From JAQUTK01 sp963677415 (GTDB lineage: Bacteria > Bacteroidota > Bacteroidia > Bacteroidales > JAQUTK01), in contig CAXXFJ010000011.1 of assembly GCA_963677415.2 (NCBI GenBank), forward strand, positions 1-64,000: a DNA stretch of 64,000 nt. Reading direction: 5' to 3'. The translations under genes and the position numbers were made by a program. How positions within the stretch are numbered: position 1 is the stretch's first letter; each line of letters opens with the position of its first letter. This document shows positions 44,892-53,482 of the stretch, one piece after another. Under the pieces are notes generated by a model. That model worked only from the letters and a program-made list of their open reading frames with translations. It did not search any database and had not been told where the DNA came from.

Positions 44892-47800
44892 ATGATCCAA
44901 TTTTTTAGAACAGATGTTCCCGGTTACATTGCAGTACAGTGTAAACACGAATTAAGTAACGAAGAGGTTCAAAAACTTTCTTGGCTATTCAATGGTGCAA
45001 TTGCTGTTGAAGAGCAAGTACTGGATGGAAAACAGGTAGGACCGAGACGTGAAATGATTACTCCCTGGAGCACCAATGCTGTAGAAATAACCCAGAATAT
45101 GGGTCTGTCAGGTATTGTCCGTATAGAGGAGTTTTTTACGGCAGAGTCTGATGCTCCTGTGTTTGACACGATGCTTCAGCGTTTGTACAAAGGTCTGGAT
45201 CAGGAAATCTTTACAATCAACAAACAGCCGGAACCTATTCTGTCTATTGATAATATAGAGTCATACAATAAGCAGGAGGGATTGGCTTTGAATGAGAATG
45301 AGATTGCCTATTTGAATGGTATAAGCGAGAAGATAGGAAGAAAACTTACAGATAGTGAAGTGTTTGGTTTCTCACAGGTAAATTCAGAACACTGCCGCCA
45401 CAAGATTTTTGGAGGAACATTTGTCATCGACGGCAAAGAGAAAAAGAGTTCTCTGTTTGCAATGATCAAAGAGACTTCAGCGGTTAATCCGAATAGACTT
45501 GTTTCTGCTTATAAAGATAATGTTGCTTTTAATGATGGACCGGTGGTGGAACAGTTTGCGCCAGCTTCGGCAGATAAACCCGATTTCTTTGAAATAAAAG
45601 ATATTAAGACTGTCATCTCGCTTAAAGCGGAGACTCACAACTTTCCTACCACAGTCGAACCGTTTAATGGTGCAGCTACAGGTACCGGCGGTGAGATTCG
45701 TGACCGTCTGGGTGGTGGTAAAGCTTCTTTGCCTATCGCTGGAACGGCAGTTTATATGACCTCTTATCCTCGTACGGAAGAAGGACGGGAATGGGAAGAA
45801 TCATTGGTCCCGCGCAACTGGCTATATCAAACTCCTGAACAGATATTGATTAAAGCTTCCAATGGAGCTTCGGATTTTGGAAATAAATTTGGTCAACCTT
45901 TGATCTGTGGGTCTTTACTTACATTTGAGCACAATGAGAATGAGAAGAAGTTTGGCTATGATAAAGTAATCATGCTGGCTGGTGGTGTTGGTTTTGGCAA
46001 GAAGAGCGACAGTTTGAAAGGCGAACCTAAAGTTGGAGAAAAAGTGGTCGTTATCGGAGGTGATAACTATAGGATCGGTATGGGAGGAGGGGCCGTCTCT
46101 TCTGTTGACACCGGACTGTATGCGAATGCTATCGAGCTGAATGCTGTGCAGCGTGCTAATCCTGAGATGCAGAAAAGAGCTTCAAATGTGATCCGCGCTT
46201 TGGCAGAATCGGATAATAATCCGGTAGTGTCTATCCATGACCATGGTGCAGGTGGTCACTTGAATTGCCTTTCTGAATTAGTGGAATTAACAGGTGGTAA
46301 AATCTATATGGACAAACTTCCTATCGGTGACCCTACATTGTCTGCAAAGGAAATTATTGGAAATGAGTCGCAGGAACGTATGGGCTTGCTGATTAAAGAG
46401 AAAGATGTGGAGATGGTGAAACGCATCGCAGATCGCGAACGCGCACCGATGTATGTTGTGGGTGAGACAACCGGCGATATGCGGTTTGTGTTCGAACAGG
46501 CTGATGGGAAGTGCCCTATTGACCTACGCCTTGATTATTTGATCGGAAAGCCACCCCGTACATATATGTGTGATAAGACTGTGAAGGAAACGTATGCTCC
46601 GGTGGTTTATAAGGTTTCTGAGATTCATAATTATCTTGAGAATGTGCTCCAACTGGAGGCTGTTGCCTGTAAAGATTGGCTGACCAATAAGGTGGACCGT
46701 TCTGTAACAGGAAAGGTAGCCCGTCAGCAGTGTGCCGGAGAAATTCAGTTGCCTGTGTGTGACTTGGGTGTTGTCTCTTTGGATTATCGTGGAAAATCCG
46801 GAATTGCGACTTCTATCGGACATGCACCTCAGGCTGCAATGGTTGATCCTGCTGTTGGTTCAAAACTTGCAGTGGCAGAAGCTCTTACTAATATTGTATG
46901 GGCTCCGCTGTCAAAACGTCTGGAAGGTGTTTCCTTGTCTGCAAACTGGATGTGGCCTTGTAAGAATGAAGGTGAAGATGCTCGTTTGTACAAAGCTGTT
47001 GAGGCATGTGCTCAATTTGCAATTGATCTTGGCATTAATATCCCAACCGGTAAAGATAGCCTTTCCATGACTCAAAAGTATGGTGAAGATAAAGTGTATT
47101 CTCCGGGCACTGTTATCATCTCTGCTGGAGCTGAAGTGACCGACGTCCGAAAAGTTGTTACTCCGGTATTAGTAAATGACTTAGAGTCTTTCTTATATTA
47201 TATAGATTTTTCTTTTGACTCCTTGAAACTGGGTGGATCTGCTTTTGCGCAATCTATTAATAAGATAGGCAAGGAAGCTCCCACAGTAAAAGATTCGGAT
47301 TATTTTAAAGATGCGTTTAATTGTATTCAACACTTGGTAGAAAAGGGAATTATCCTTGCCGGACATGATATCTCGGCCGGTGGATTGATTACCACGCTGC
47401 TTGAGATGAATTTTCCGAATACAGAAGGTGGAATGTCTGTTAATCTTGATGCAATTGCAGAGAATGATATAGTCAAGGTTCTCTTCAGTGAGAATCCGGG
47501 TGTAGTTATTCAGGTAAAAGAGAAAGCGAAAGCTGAAAATATTCTGAAAGAACATGGTGTTGGTTACTGCCTGATTGGAACTCCTTCGGAAGAACGCCAT
47601 GTACTGGTAGAAAAAGAAGGTGTCGCCTATCAGTTTGGTATTGATTATCTTCGTGATGTGTGGTACTCTTCTTCGTATCTGCTGGATCGTAAACAGAGCG
47701 GTATTGCTTGTGCGAAGGCTCGTTTCGATAATTACAAGGAACAGCCGTTGCAGTTTGCATTCCCTGCAAACTTTACCGGCAAGCTAGCTCAATATGGTAT

Positions 47801-48569
47801 CTCTGCAGATCGTCGCGAAAGAACGGGTGTTAAAGCTGCTATTATCCGTGAAAAGGGCGTGAATGGTGATCGTGAGATGGCTTATTCATTGTACCTTGCT
47901 GGTTTTGATGTGAAAGATGTTCACATGACCGACCTGGTGAATGGACGCGAAACTCTCGAAGATGTCAACATGATTGTCTATTGCGGAGGATTTTCTAACT
48001 CAGATGTTTTAGGTTCGGCAAAAGGCTGGGCCGGAGGATTTCTCTTCAACGAGAAAGCAAAGAAAGCCCTGGATAATTTCTATGCGCGCCCCGACACATT
48101 AAGTCTCGGTATCTGTAACGGATGTCAGCTGATGATTGAGCTTGGCTTGGTAAACCCGGAAGATGATGAGAAACCAAAGATGCTCCATAATACATCTCAT
48201 AAGTTTGAATCGTCTTATTTGACGGTAGAAGTACCTCAGAATGATTCTGTCATGTTCAAGACGCTGGAAGGAAGTAAATTGGGAATCTGGGTTTCTCACG
48301 GTGAAGGTCGTTTTTCTTTCCCGTACGGAGAAGAAAAATACCATGTGGTAGCAAAATATCAATATGATGCTTATCCAGCAAATCCTAATGGGTCTGATTT
48401 TAGTACGGCAGGTATCTGTTCGGCTGATGGCCGTCATCTGGCAATGATGCCTCACTTGGAACGTGCCATTTTCCCTTGGCAATGTGCTGATTATCCTCGT
48501 GACCGCAAACTGTCGGATGAAGTTACTCCATGGATTGAGGGTTTTGTGAATGCCAGGAAAGTGGATTGA
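44892..48569 (+). CDS. purL: phosphoribosylformylglycinamidine synthase (single-chain PurL)
   Basis: A 1225-residue large-type FGAM synthase for purine synthesis, joining synthase and glutaminase in one chain. It has the N-terminal PurS-like part and the ATP-binding synthase domains (SQVNSEHCRHKIF, ETHNFPTTVEPFNGAATGTG, HDHGAGGHLNCLSELVEL, GKDSLSMT). The C-terminal class I glutaminase has Cys1075 in GICNGCQ, with His and Glu in the MPHLERA region. The start at 44892 (MIQFFRTDVP) fits the family, and a -7 promoter element lies between it and the upstream ATG at 44826. Followed by a strong terminator. Confidence 0.96.
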   Translation: MIQFFRTDVPGYIAVQCKHELSNEEVQKLSWLFNGAIAVEEQVLDGKQVGPRREMITPWSTNAVEITQNMGLSGIVRIEEFFTAESDAPVFDTMLQRLYKGLDQEIFTINKQPEPILSIDNIESYNKQEGLALNENEIAYLNGISEKIGRKLTDSEVFGFSQVNSEHCRHKIFGGTFVIDGKEKKSSLFAMIKETSAVNPNRLVSAYKDNVAFNDGPVVEQFAPASADKPDFFEIKDIKTVISLKAETHNFPTTVEPFNGAATGTGGEIRDRLGGGKASLPIAGTAVYMTSYPRTEEGREWEESLVPRNWLYQTPEQILIKASNGASDFGNKFGQPLICGSLLTFEHNENEKKFGYDKVIMLAGGVGFGKKSDSLKGEPKVGEKVVVIGGDNYRIGMGGGAVSSVDTGLYANAIELNAVQRANPEMQKRASNVIRALAESDNNPVVSIHDHGAGGHLNCLSELVELTGGKIYMDKLPIGDPTLSAKEIIGNESQERMGLLIKEKDVEMVKRIADRERAPMYVVGETTGDMRFVFEQADGKCPIDLRLDYLIGKPPRTYMCDKTVKETYAPVVYKVSEIHNYLENVLQLEAVACKDWLTNKVDRSVTGKVARQQCAGEIQLPVCDLGVVSLDYRGKSGIATSIGHAPQAAMVDPAVGSKLAVAEALTNIVWAPLSKRLEGVSLSANWMWPCKNEGEDARLYKAVEACAQFAIDLGINIPTGKDSLSMTQKYGEDKVYSPGTVIISAGAEVTDVRKVVTPVLVNDLESFLYYIDFSFDSLKLGGSAFAQSINKIGKEAPTVKDSDYFKDAFNCIQHLVEKGIILAGHDISAGGLITTLLEMNFPNTEGGMSVNLDAIAENDIVKVLFSENPGVVIQVKEKAKAENILKEHGVGYCLIGTPSEERHVLVEKEGVAYQFGIDYLRDVWYSSSYLLDRKQSGIACAKARFDNYKEQPLQFAFPANFTGKLAQYGISADRRERTGVKAAIIREKGVNGDREMAYSLYLAGFDVKDVHMTDLVNGRETLEDVNMIVYCGGFSNSDVLGSAKGWAGGFLFNEKAKKALDNFYARPDTLSLGICNGCQLMIELGLVNPEDDEKPKMLHNTSHKFESSYLTVEVPQNDSVMFKTLEGSKLGIWVSHGEGRFSFPYGEEKYHVVAKYQYDAYPANPNGSDFSTAGICSADGRHLAMMPHLERAIFPWQCADYPRDRKLSDEVTPWIEGFVNARKVD

Positions 48570-48603
48570 AATAAAGAAGTAAGGTTAATTCCTTCTCAAT
48601 AAA

Positions 48604-48642
48604 GAAGGTGCTGTTCCAAATAGGAGCAGCACCTTCTGTTTT
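48604..48642 (+). terminator. terminator after purL
   Basis: 14-base stem GAAGGTGCTGTTCC / GGAGCAGCACCTTC (one G-T pair) with an AAATA loop, followed by TGTTTT. Confidence 0.8.
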
Positions 48643-48705
48643 AGGCCTTAGATACAGAAATAAATGCGGACAAAAGTCTTCTTCACTTGTGATAATCTTC
48701 AATGC

Positions 48706-48742
48706 AAAATAGCCACGGAGAATCCTCCATGGCTATTTTTTC
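48706..48742. terminator. bidirectional terminator downstream of the SPOR gene
   Basis: AAAATAGCCA and TGGCTATTTT flank a short CGGAG/CCTCC inner stem, with A and T runs on opposite sides. It lies just after the minus-strand gene ending at 48761. Confidence 0.7.
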
Positions 48743-48760
48743 TATTTTAAAAGAAGAGGC

Positions 48761-49216
48761 TTACTTTTTCTCAAGAAGCCATGCGTCATTCAAATTATGT
48801 TTTTCTTTAACGGAGTCACGCAGATCAGCCGCGTCGTTCTTGTTATTAAAAGAGCCTACAATGACACGATACATCTGTTTTTCCGTATTCATTGCAATTG
48901 CACAGGTGTATCCTTTTGCTTCATAAGCAGCTTTCAATCCAGTAGCATTGCTTCTGTTCTGGAAACTACCAATTACAACACTGAAAGTTTTTAATTCACC
49001 TTCTACAGCTTGTAATGACTCTTTCTGAAAAGTAGCATTTGTAATTGGTCTAGCAGTTGGAGTTGTCGTAGTGGTTGTTTCTTCTTCTTCAACAACGGCC
49101 ACTTCTTTTTCTTTAGCCTTCTCGAATGCTGCTTTATAAGCACTTTGCTTAGATTTACATGCACCTAAGCCGAATACCAAACAAAGGGTTAAAACCCATA
49201 ATAGACTCTTCTTCAT
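48761..49216 (-). CDS. SPOR-domain lipoprotein
   Basis: A 151-residue protein with a lipoprotein signal peptide (LCLVFGLGACKSK; lipobox Cys at about residue 20), an acidic and Thr-rich linker (VVEEEETTTTTTPTARP) and a C-terminal SPOR domain of about 75 residues (FSVVIGSFQNRSNATGLKAA, MYRVIVGSFNNKNDAADLRD). SPOR domains bind denuded peptidoglycan, often at the division septum. The protein is expected in the periplasm, anchored to a membrane. It is a single-gene unit with its own promoter and terminator. Confidence 0.92.
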   Translation of the reverse strand: MKKSLLWVLTLCLVFGLGACKSKQSAYKAAFEKAKEKEVAVVEEEETTTTTTPTARPITNATFQKESLQAVEGELKTFSVVIGSFQNRSNATGLKAAYEAKGYTCAIAMNTEKQMYRVIVGSFNNKNDAADLRDSVKEKHNLNDAWLLEKK

Positions 49217-49243
49217 CTTATTCTAGTTTTTTAAATATGACTA

Positions 49244-49274
49244 CAAAAATAGGAAATATAGTCGGATATACAAC
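49244..49274 (-). promoter_or_regulatory. promoter of the SPOR lipoprotein gene
   Basis: On the minus strand GTTG (49271-49274), 19 bases, then TATTTTTG (49244-49251), about 28 bases upstream of the start. One mismatch to the full consensus. Confidence 0.6.
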
Positions 49275-49352
49275 TGCTTAAATGATGTAATTAATTCATT
49301 GGTAGGCACGAATTTTGTTTTTATAACAAAAAAGCAGATATAACTCTTTGAT

Positions 49353-50483
49353 TTATATGACTCCTTTGGTTGAAGGTAGTTCGTAACTGTAAATATCACG
49401 CTTGATTGCCATCTTCAATGAACGTGCTAAAGCCTTGAAAATACCTTCAATTTTATGATGCTCGTTCGTTCCTTCAGCTTTTATATTCAGATTTATGCGC
49501 GCGGAGTCACTCAATGATTTGAAGAAATGCAGGAACATTTCTGTTGGCATATCGCCAACATATTCTCTTTCAAACGTGGCATCCCAGACGAGCCAGGGTC
49601 TTCCTCCGAAATCAAGAGCCACACTGCATAAGCAATCATCCATTGGTAAACAGTAACCGTATCGTTCAATCCCGCGTTTATCACCCAAAGCTTTCAGTAT
49701 CGCTTCTCCTAAGGCGATTGCTGTATCTTCTATAGTATGGTGTTCATCTACATTCAAATCTCCTTTAACCTGAACAATCAGATCCATGCCGGAATGCTTT
49801 CCAATTTGCTCTAGCATGTGGTCAAAAAAACTAAGACCGCTGTTAATCTCACACCGGCCCTTACCATCGAGGTTTACTTCGATATGAATGTTTGTTTCCT
49901 TTGTGGTACGTTGAACGATTGCCTTACGTTCACCGGCAAATAAGAACTCGGTAACCTTGTCCCAATCATTCGATACGAATGCAATAACATCTTTGAGGTC
50001 ATACTCCTGAAATAGTTGCTCAGTTTCTTTTTCGTCGCAAAACAAGATTGCTTTACATCCCATGTTGCTGGCAAGTAGCATATCTGTCACTCTGTCGCCG
50101 ATGACATACGAATGAGTCAAGTCATAAGAACCATCCATATATTGAGTCATCATCGCTGTTCCTGGTTTGCGGGTCGGTGCGTTTTCTTCCGGAAAAGAAC
50201 GGTCGATCAGGATATTGTCAAATGTAATACCTTCCCCTTTCAGCGTCTCCAGTATTTTGTTGTGTGAAGGCCAGAAGTCTTTTTCCGGGAATGAGTCGGT
50301 ACCCAGACCATCCTGGTTTGTCACCATGACAAACTCAAAATCCAGTTTTTTACGAATGAAATACAGATTGCGGAATACTTTTGGGATATATGACAGCTTC
50401 TCCAGACTATCGAGTTGATAATCTACCGGAGGCTCAATAACCAATGTGCCGTCCCTGTCAATAAACAAAGCTCTTTTTTGCAT
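49353..50483 (-). CDS. hisB: bifunctional histidinol-phosphatase / imidazoleglycerol-phosphate dehydratase
   Basis: A 376-residue fusion catalysing two steps of histidine synthesis. Residues 1-170 are the HAD phosphatase (ALFIDRDGTLVIEPP, FVMVTNQDGLGTDSFPEKDF, SYVIGDRVTDMLLA). Residues 180-376 are the dehydratase (SFFDHMLEQIGKHSGMDL, NVDEHHTIEDTAIALGEAIL, ALDFGGRPWLVWD, GTNEHHKIEGIFKALARSLK) with the His/Glu manganese ligands. The start is the ATG ending at 50483; a TTG nine codons earlier is unlikely. No other his gene is within the window on either side. Confidence 0.95.
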   Translation of the reverse strand: MQKRALFIDRDGTLVIEPPVDYQLDSLEKLSYIPKVFRNLYFIRKKLDFEFVMVTNQDGLGTDSFPEKDFWPSHNKILETLKGEGITFDNILIDRSFPEENAPTRKPGTAMMTQYMDGSYDLTHSYVIGDRVTDMLLASNMGCKAILFCDEKETEQLFQEYDLKDVIAFVSNDWDKVTEFLFAGERKAIVQRTTKETNIHIEVNLDGKGRCEINSGLSFFDHMLEQIGKHSGMDLIVQVKGDLNVDEHHTIEDTAIALGEAILKALGDKRGIERYGYCLPMDDCLCSVALDFGGRPWLVWDATFEREYVGDMPTEMFLHFFKSLSDSARINLNIKAEGTNEHHKIEGIFKALARSLKMAIKRDIYSYELPSTKGVI

Positions 50484-50643
50484 TTTGAGTGGATATAAAC
50501 TAGTTATCAATAACTCTGTAAAGATACTACTATTTTATAATACGCATTGCTCTGCAGAAGTGAAAATGCTATATTTCGCCGTATATCTCGTATTGTACAT
50601 AAAAATACCAGGAGGTCTTATTCTCTTATAGAATCTTTTTTCT

Positions 50644-50651
50644 TACTTTTG
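50644..50651 (+). promoter_or_regulatory. -7 element upstream of the GH43 gene
   Basis: TACTTTTG, 44 bases before the ATG at 50696; a clear TTTG at -33 is lacking. Confidence 0.45.
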
Positions 50652-50933
50652 AGCAATCGAGATCTAAAACAGAAAACAATAGAACATTTAAAATTATGAC
50701 AAAGATTCGCTTCTCAATCTTTACGATTCTCTTCTTACTCCCGTTGATAATTTGGTGCACTACTGCTACGGCTGCCTCTGCTACAGATGAAGAACAAGTT
50801 TTACTCTTTTCTTTTTTTAAAGAACCAAATGGCCGGGATGGTCTCCATTTGGCAACAAGTGAAGATGGGATTAACTGGACCGAACTGAATAAAGGAAAAT
50901 CGTTTTTGGTTCCTTGCGTTGGGAAAGACAGTT

Positions 50934-52464
50934 TGTCTAGCACTGATTTTAGTTGACTCTCAGAAGTTCAACTAAAAATTAGAAACGATGAAGAATCAAG
51001 GTCATTATTCAGATGAGTTACGCATATCCGCGGTCAAGGATCATCTTGACGGAATGAGTAACAAAGAGGTTTGCCGGAAATATTCGATAGCAAACCGTAC
51101 TACGTTATTGAGTTGGATGCATACCTTTGCACCAGAACCAAATCAGGAGGATGAATCTATGAAAAAAGAACGGGAAAGATTAGAGTCCGAAGAGATTGCC
51201 AGATTGAAAAAGGAACTGAAAAAAGTAAAGATGGATTTGGAACATGAAAAGATGCGCGCTACGGCCTTTGATACAATGATAGACGTTGCGGAGGAAATGT
51301 TTCAGATTCCAATCCGAAAAAAAAGCTGGCACCAAACAGTAGTAAGGCTTCACACAGGAGCTCCTTTGTATCATACAAAGGCTCTTTGCGGTCTGTTTGG
51401 TGTATCTAAGCAAGCCTATTACCAGTATCTGGATCACGGTTTAGAGAATGCTGCAAAGGTACAGTTCGTACTTGAATATGTACATGAAATCCGTGGAAAA
51501 GATCCCGGCATCGGTGGGGAGAAGTTATGGGTAATGTATAAAAGCTATTTTGGTGTGGAATACAGCCTTGGGCGGGATTCCTTCTGTAGGATACTCTGTG
51601 TTTATGGTCTGACCATAAGGAAAAGAAGAAAACGAATCCGGACGACGGATTCCAATCATCCTTATCTTTTATATCCGAACCAGATACAGGATCTGATTGT
51701 GGAGCACCCCAATCAGGTGTGGGTGAGTGATATCACTTATATCAGGATCCGTGAGAAGTTCTGCTTTCTCTCCTTGATTACCGATGCTTACGACAAGGAG
51801 ATTGTGGGTTATTATGTCGCCCCAACCTTACAAACGGAGTTCACAATCCGGGCTCTTCAACAAGCTTTATCACGGATAGAAGAGGCTGACCGGCTTGACT
51901 TAATCCACCACTCAGACCGTGGTGTTCAGTATGCCAGCGACTCATATACCAGACTTCTAAAAGAGAACCATATACGGATAAGCATGACGGAGAAAGGAGA
52001 TCCGAAAGAGAACGCGATTGCAGAACGTGTAAATGGGATCCTCAAACATGAATTCCTGGAGTATCGTGATTTTAAAGATATCGAAGAGGTGCGAACTGCC
52101 GTTGCAGAAGCTGTAGAGTTCTACAACACCCAAAGACCTCATAAGAGTCTGGATATGATGACACCGATGGAAGCTTCACTTATGAATGGACCCATCAAGA
52201 AAAGATGGAGAAGTTATCGGGAAGAATATCTGCAAAACAATTTGCCTGTGCAGATATAATATGTATGTTTGCAGAACAAACCTATCGGATATTTCCGAGC
52301 TTCAAAAGAGCAAAGTCAACCTCTTTTAGGGTCTTGTTCTAAAAGAGTCAACCGTAGTCAGAGATAAAGATAAAGGAGTCAACTGTAGTCAGAGATAAAA
52401 AATAAAGAGTCTACTAAAATCAGAATTAGAAGCTAAAAGAGTCAACCCCTTTCAGGGTCCTACA
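50934..52464 (+). mobile_element. complete IS3-family insertion sequence (IS150-like)
   Basis: 1531 bases, flanked by a 3-base target duplication GTT (50931-50933 and 52465-52467). Imperfect 27-base terminal repeats begin TGT (left TGTCTAGCACTGA, right complement TGTAGGACCCTGA) and share GTTGACTCT at positions 19-27. The right end contains five related units whose GTC lies at 52315, 52347, 52378, 52409 and 52441. A truncated, nearly identical copy is at 22169-23251. Confidence 0.92.
50988..52259 (+). CDS. IS3-family transposase, OrfA and OrfB in one frame
   Basis: A 423-residue protein. Residues 1-50 hold a helix-turn-helix (YSDELRISAVKDHLDGMSNK, YSIANRTTLLSWM). About 55-105 is a charged coiled coil, and 130-423 is the OrfB part with DDE residues in VSDITYIRI, DLIHHSDRGVQY and NAIAERVNGILKHEF. 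Most IS3 elements need a -1 frameshift between the two parts. Here the junction has eight A then G (51317-51325) and reads straight through (IRKKSWHQ), so no slippage is required. The frame is intact and the element may be active. Confidence 0.92.
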   Translation: MKNQGHYSDELRISAVKDHLDGMSNKEVCRKYSIANRTTLLSWMHTFAPEPNQEDESMKKERERLESEEIARLKKELKKVKMDLEHEKMRATAFDTMIDVAEEMFQIPIRKKSWHQTVVRLHTGAPLYHTKALCGLFGVSKQAYYQYLDHGLENAAKVQFVLEYVHEIRGKDPGIGGEKLWVMYKSYFGVEYSLGRDSFCRILCVYGLTIRKRRKRIRTTDSNHPYLLYPNQIQDLIVEHPNQVWVSDITYIRIREKFCFLSLITDAYDKEIVGYYVAPTLQTEFTIRALQQALSRIEEADRLDLIHHSDRGVQYASDSYTRLLKENHIRISMTEKGDPKENAIAERVNGILKHEFLEYRDFKDIEEVRTAVAEAVEFYNTQRPHKSLDMMTPMEASLMNGPIKKRWRSYREEYLQNNLPVQI

Positions 52465-53214
52465 GTTTGATGCGGGACCCAAGTATCTGTCAGGGGCCAG
52501 ATGGTGTATTTCACATGGTATGGACTTCCAGTTGGCAGAGTCGCTCTATAGGATATGCAAGTTCAAGGGATCTGATTCATTGGAGTGAACAAAAAGATCT
52601 GCCTGTCATGGAAAAAGATCTTTCGACGAAAAACTGCTGGGCTCCGGAGATCTTCTTTGATGATACATCGAAAGAGTATTACATTGTTTGGGCTTCATCT
52701 GTTGATTCTAACCCGGTCGCTCCTAATAAAGATGGCAACAATCACCGAATGTTTGAAGTTCATACCAGAGATTTCAAAACATTCTCCCCGGCCAAACTAA
52801 TGTACTGCCCACCGTCCATGACGGTTATAGATGCTTGTTTCCTTAAAAAGGATGGCATTTATTATATGTTTGCAAAAAATGAAGATAAAGGGTCTGCTAG
52901 CCCAATGAAATATGTTTATATGACATCAGCAGATTCATTTCTCGGTAATTATCCGTTTGAGAGCAACTATGGAGAACGGAAGATCTCTCGCGAATGGGTG
53001 GAGGGTCCGTCTGTTTTTGAATGGAAAGGAGAAGTGTTTGTTATCTATGACATGTATCGAAGTAAACAATATGGAGCAGTTCGATCAAAAGATATGAAGA
53101 CGTGGTCTGAAGAAGAACCGATGACGATACCAAAAGGACTGCGTCATGGTACAGTGTTTAAGGCTCCAGCATCTGTTTTGAGGAATATTCAGGAGATGAA
53201 ATAATGGCAAAAAA

Positions 53215-53240
53215 ATAATCGCTTCTCACGAAGCGATTAT
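53215..53240. terminator. terminator between the GH43 remnant and the GH51 gene
   Basis: Perfect 11-base stem ATAATCGCTTC / GAAGCGATTAT with a TCAC loop. On the minus strand it is followed by a T run, so it mainly terminates leftward transcripts from the GH51 gene. Confidence 0.75.
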
Positions 53241-53430
53241 CCTAAACCCTAATAATACTTTTTATGAAAAAAAACTTTACTTTGCTCTAACGCCATGATT
53301 TCTCATCGCTCGTTGAAAAGTGATACAAATGTACAGCCATCATGAGGATCATACAATAGACATTCATACAATCTCATGTATTATTGTACGAAAAACACTA
53401 TAAAGACATAAAAGAATGATGTTTGTGCTA

Positions 53431-53460
53431 AATTGTCCATACTCGCGTCAATTTATCCAT
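53431..53460. promoter_or_regulatory. pair of ATGGATAAATTG-like repeats, 20 bases apart
   Basis: On the minus strand ATGGATAAATTG and ATGGACAATTTA occur in tandem, like the pair at 55630-55663 in front of the regulator. Possibly a second binding site of the same regulator; position downstream of both flanking genes makes its role unclear. Confidence 0.35.
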
Positions 53461-53482
53461 GTTCTCGCATTCTCTTTTTGTC

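Larger units (their letters stand above)
50696..53204 (+). pseudogene. GH43-type glycoside hydrolase interrupted by an IS
   Basis: The gene starts at 50696 with a signal peptide (FTILFLLPLIIWCTTATAAS), reads to GKDS, and is then split by the IS at 50934-52464. The rest resumes at 52468. Removing the element plus one GTT copy restores one frame of about 324 residues across GKDSLMRDPSIC. The restored protein has GH43-like features: the general-base Asp in MRDPSI, repeated blades (GIGYASSRDLIHW-like), CWAPEIFFDDTSKEYYIVWA and the acid Glu in EWVEGPSVFEW. Such enzymes remove arabinose or xylose from plant polymers. In the present state the product is lost. Confidence 0.88.

Noticed and set aside
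52290..52464. Regularly spaced repeats considered as a CRISPR array
   Set aside because: Units are imperfect, only about 31 bases apart including spacer, there are no unique spacers or cas genes, and the array ends exactly at the IS terminus.
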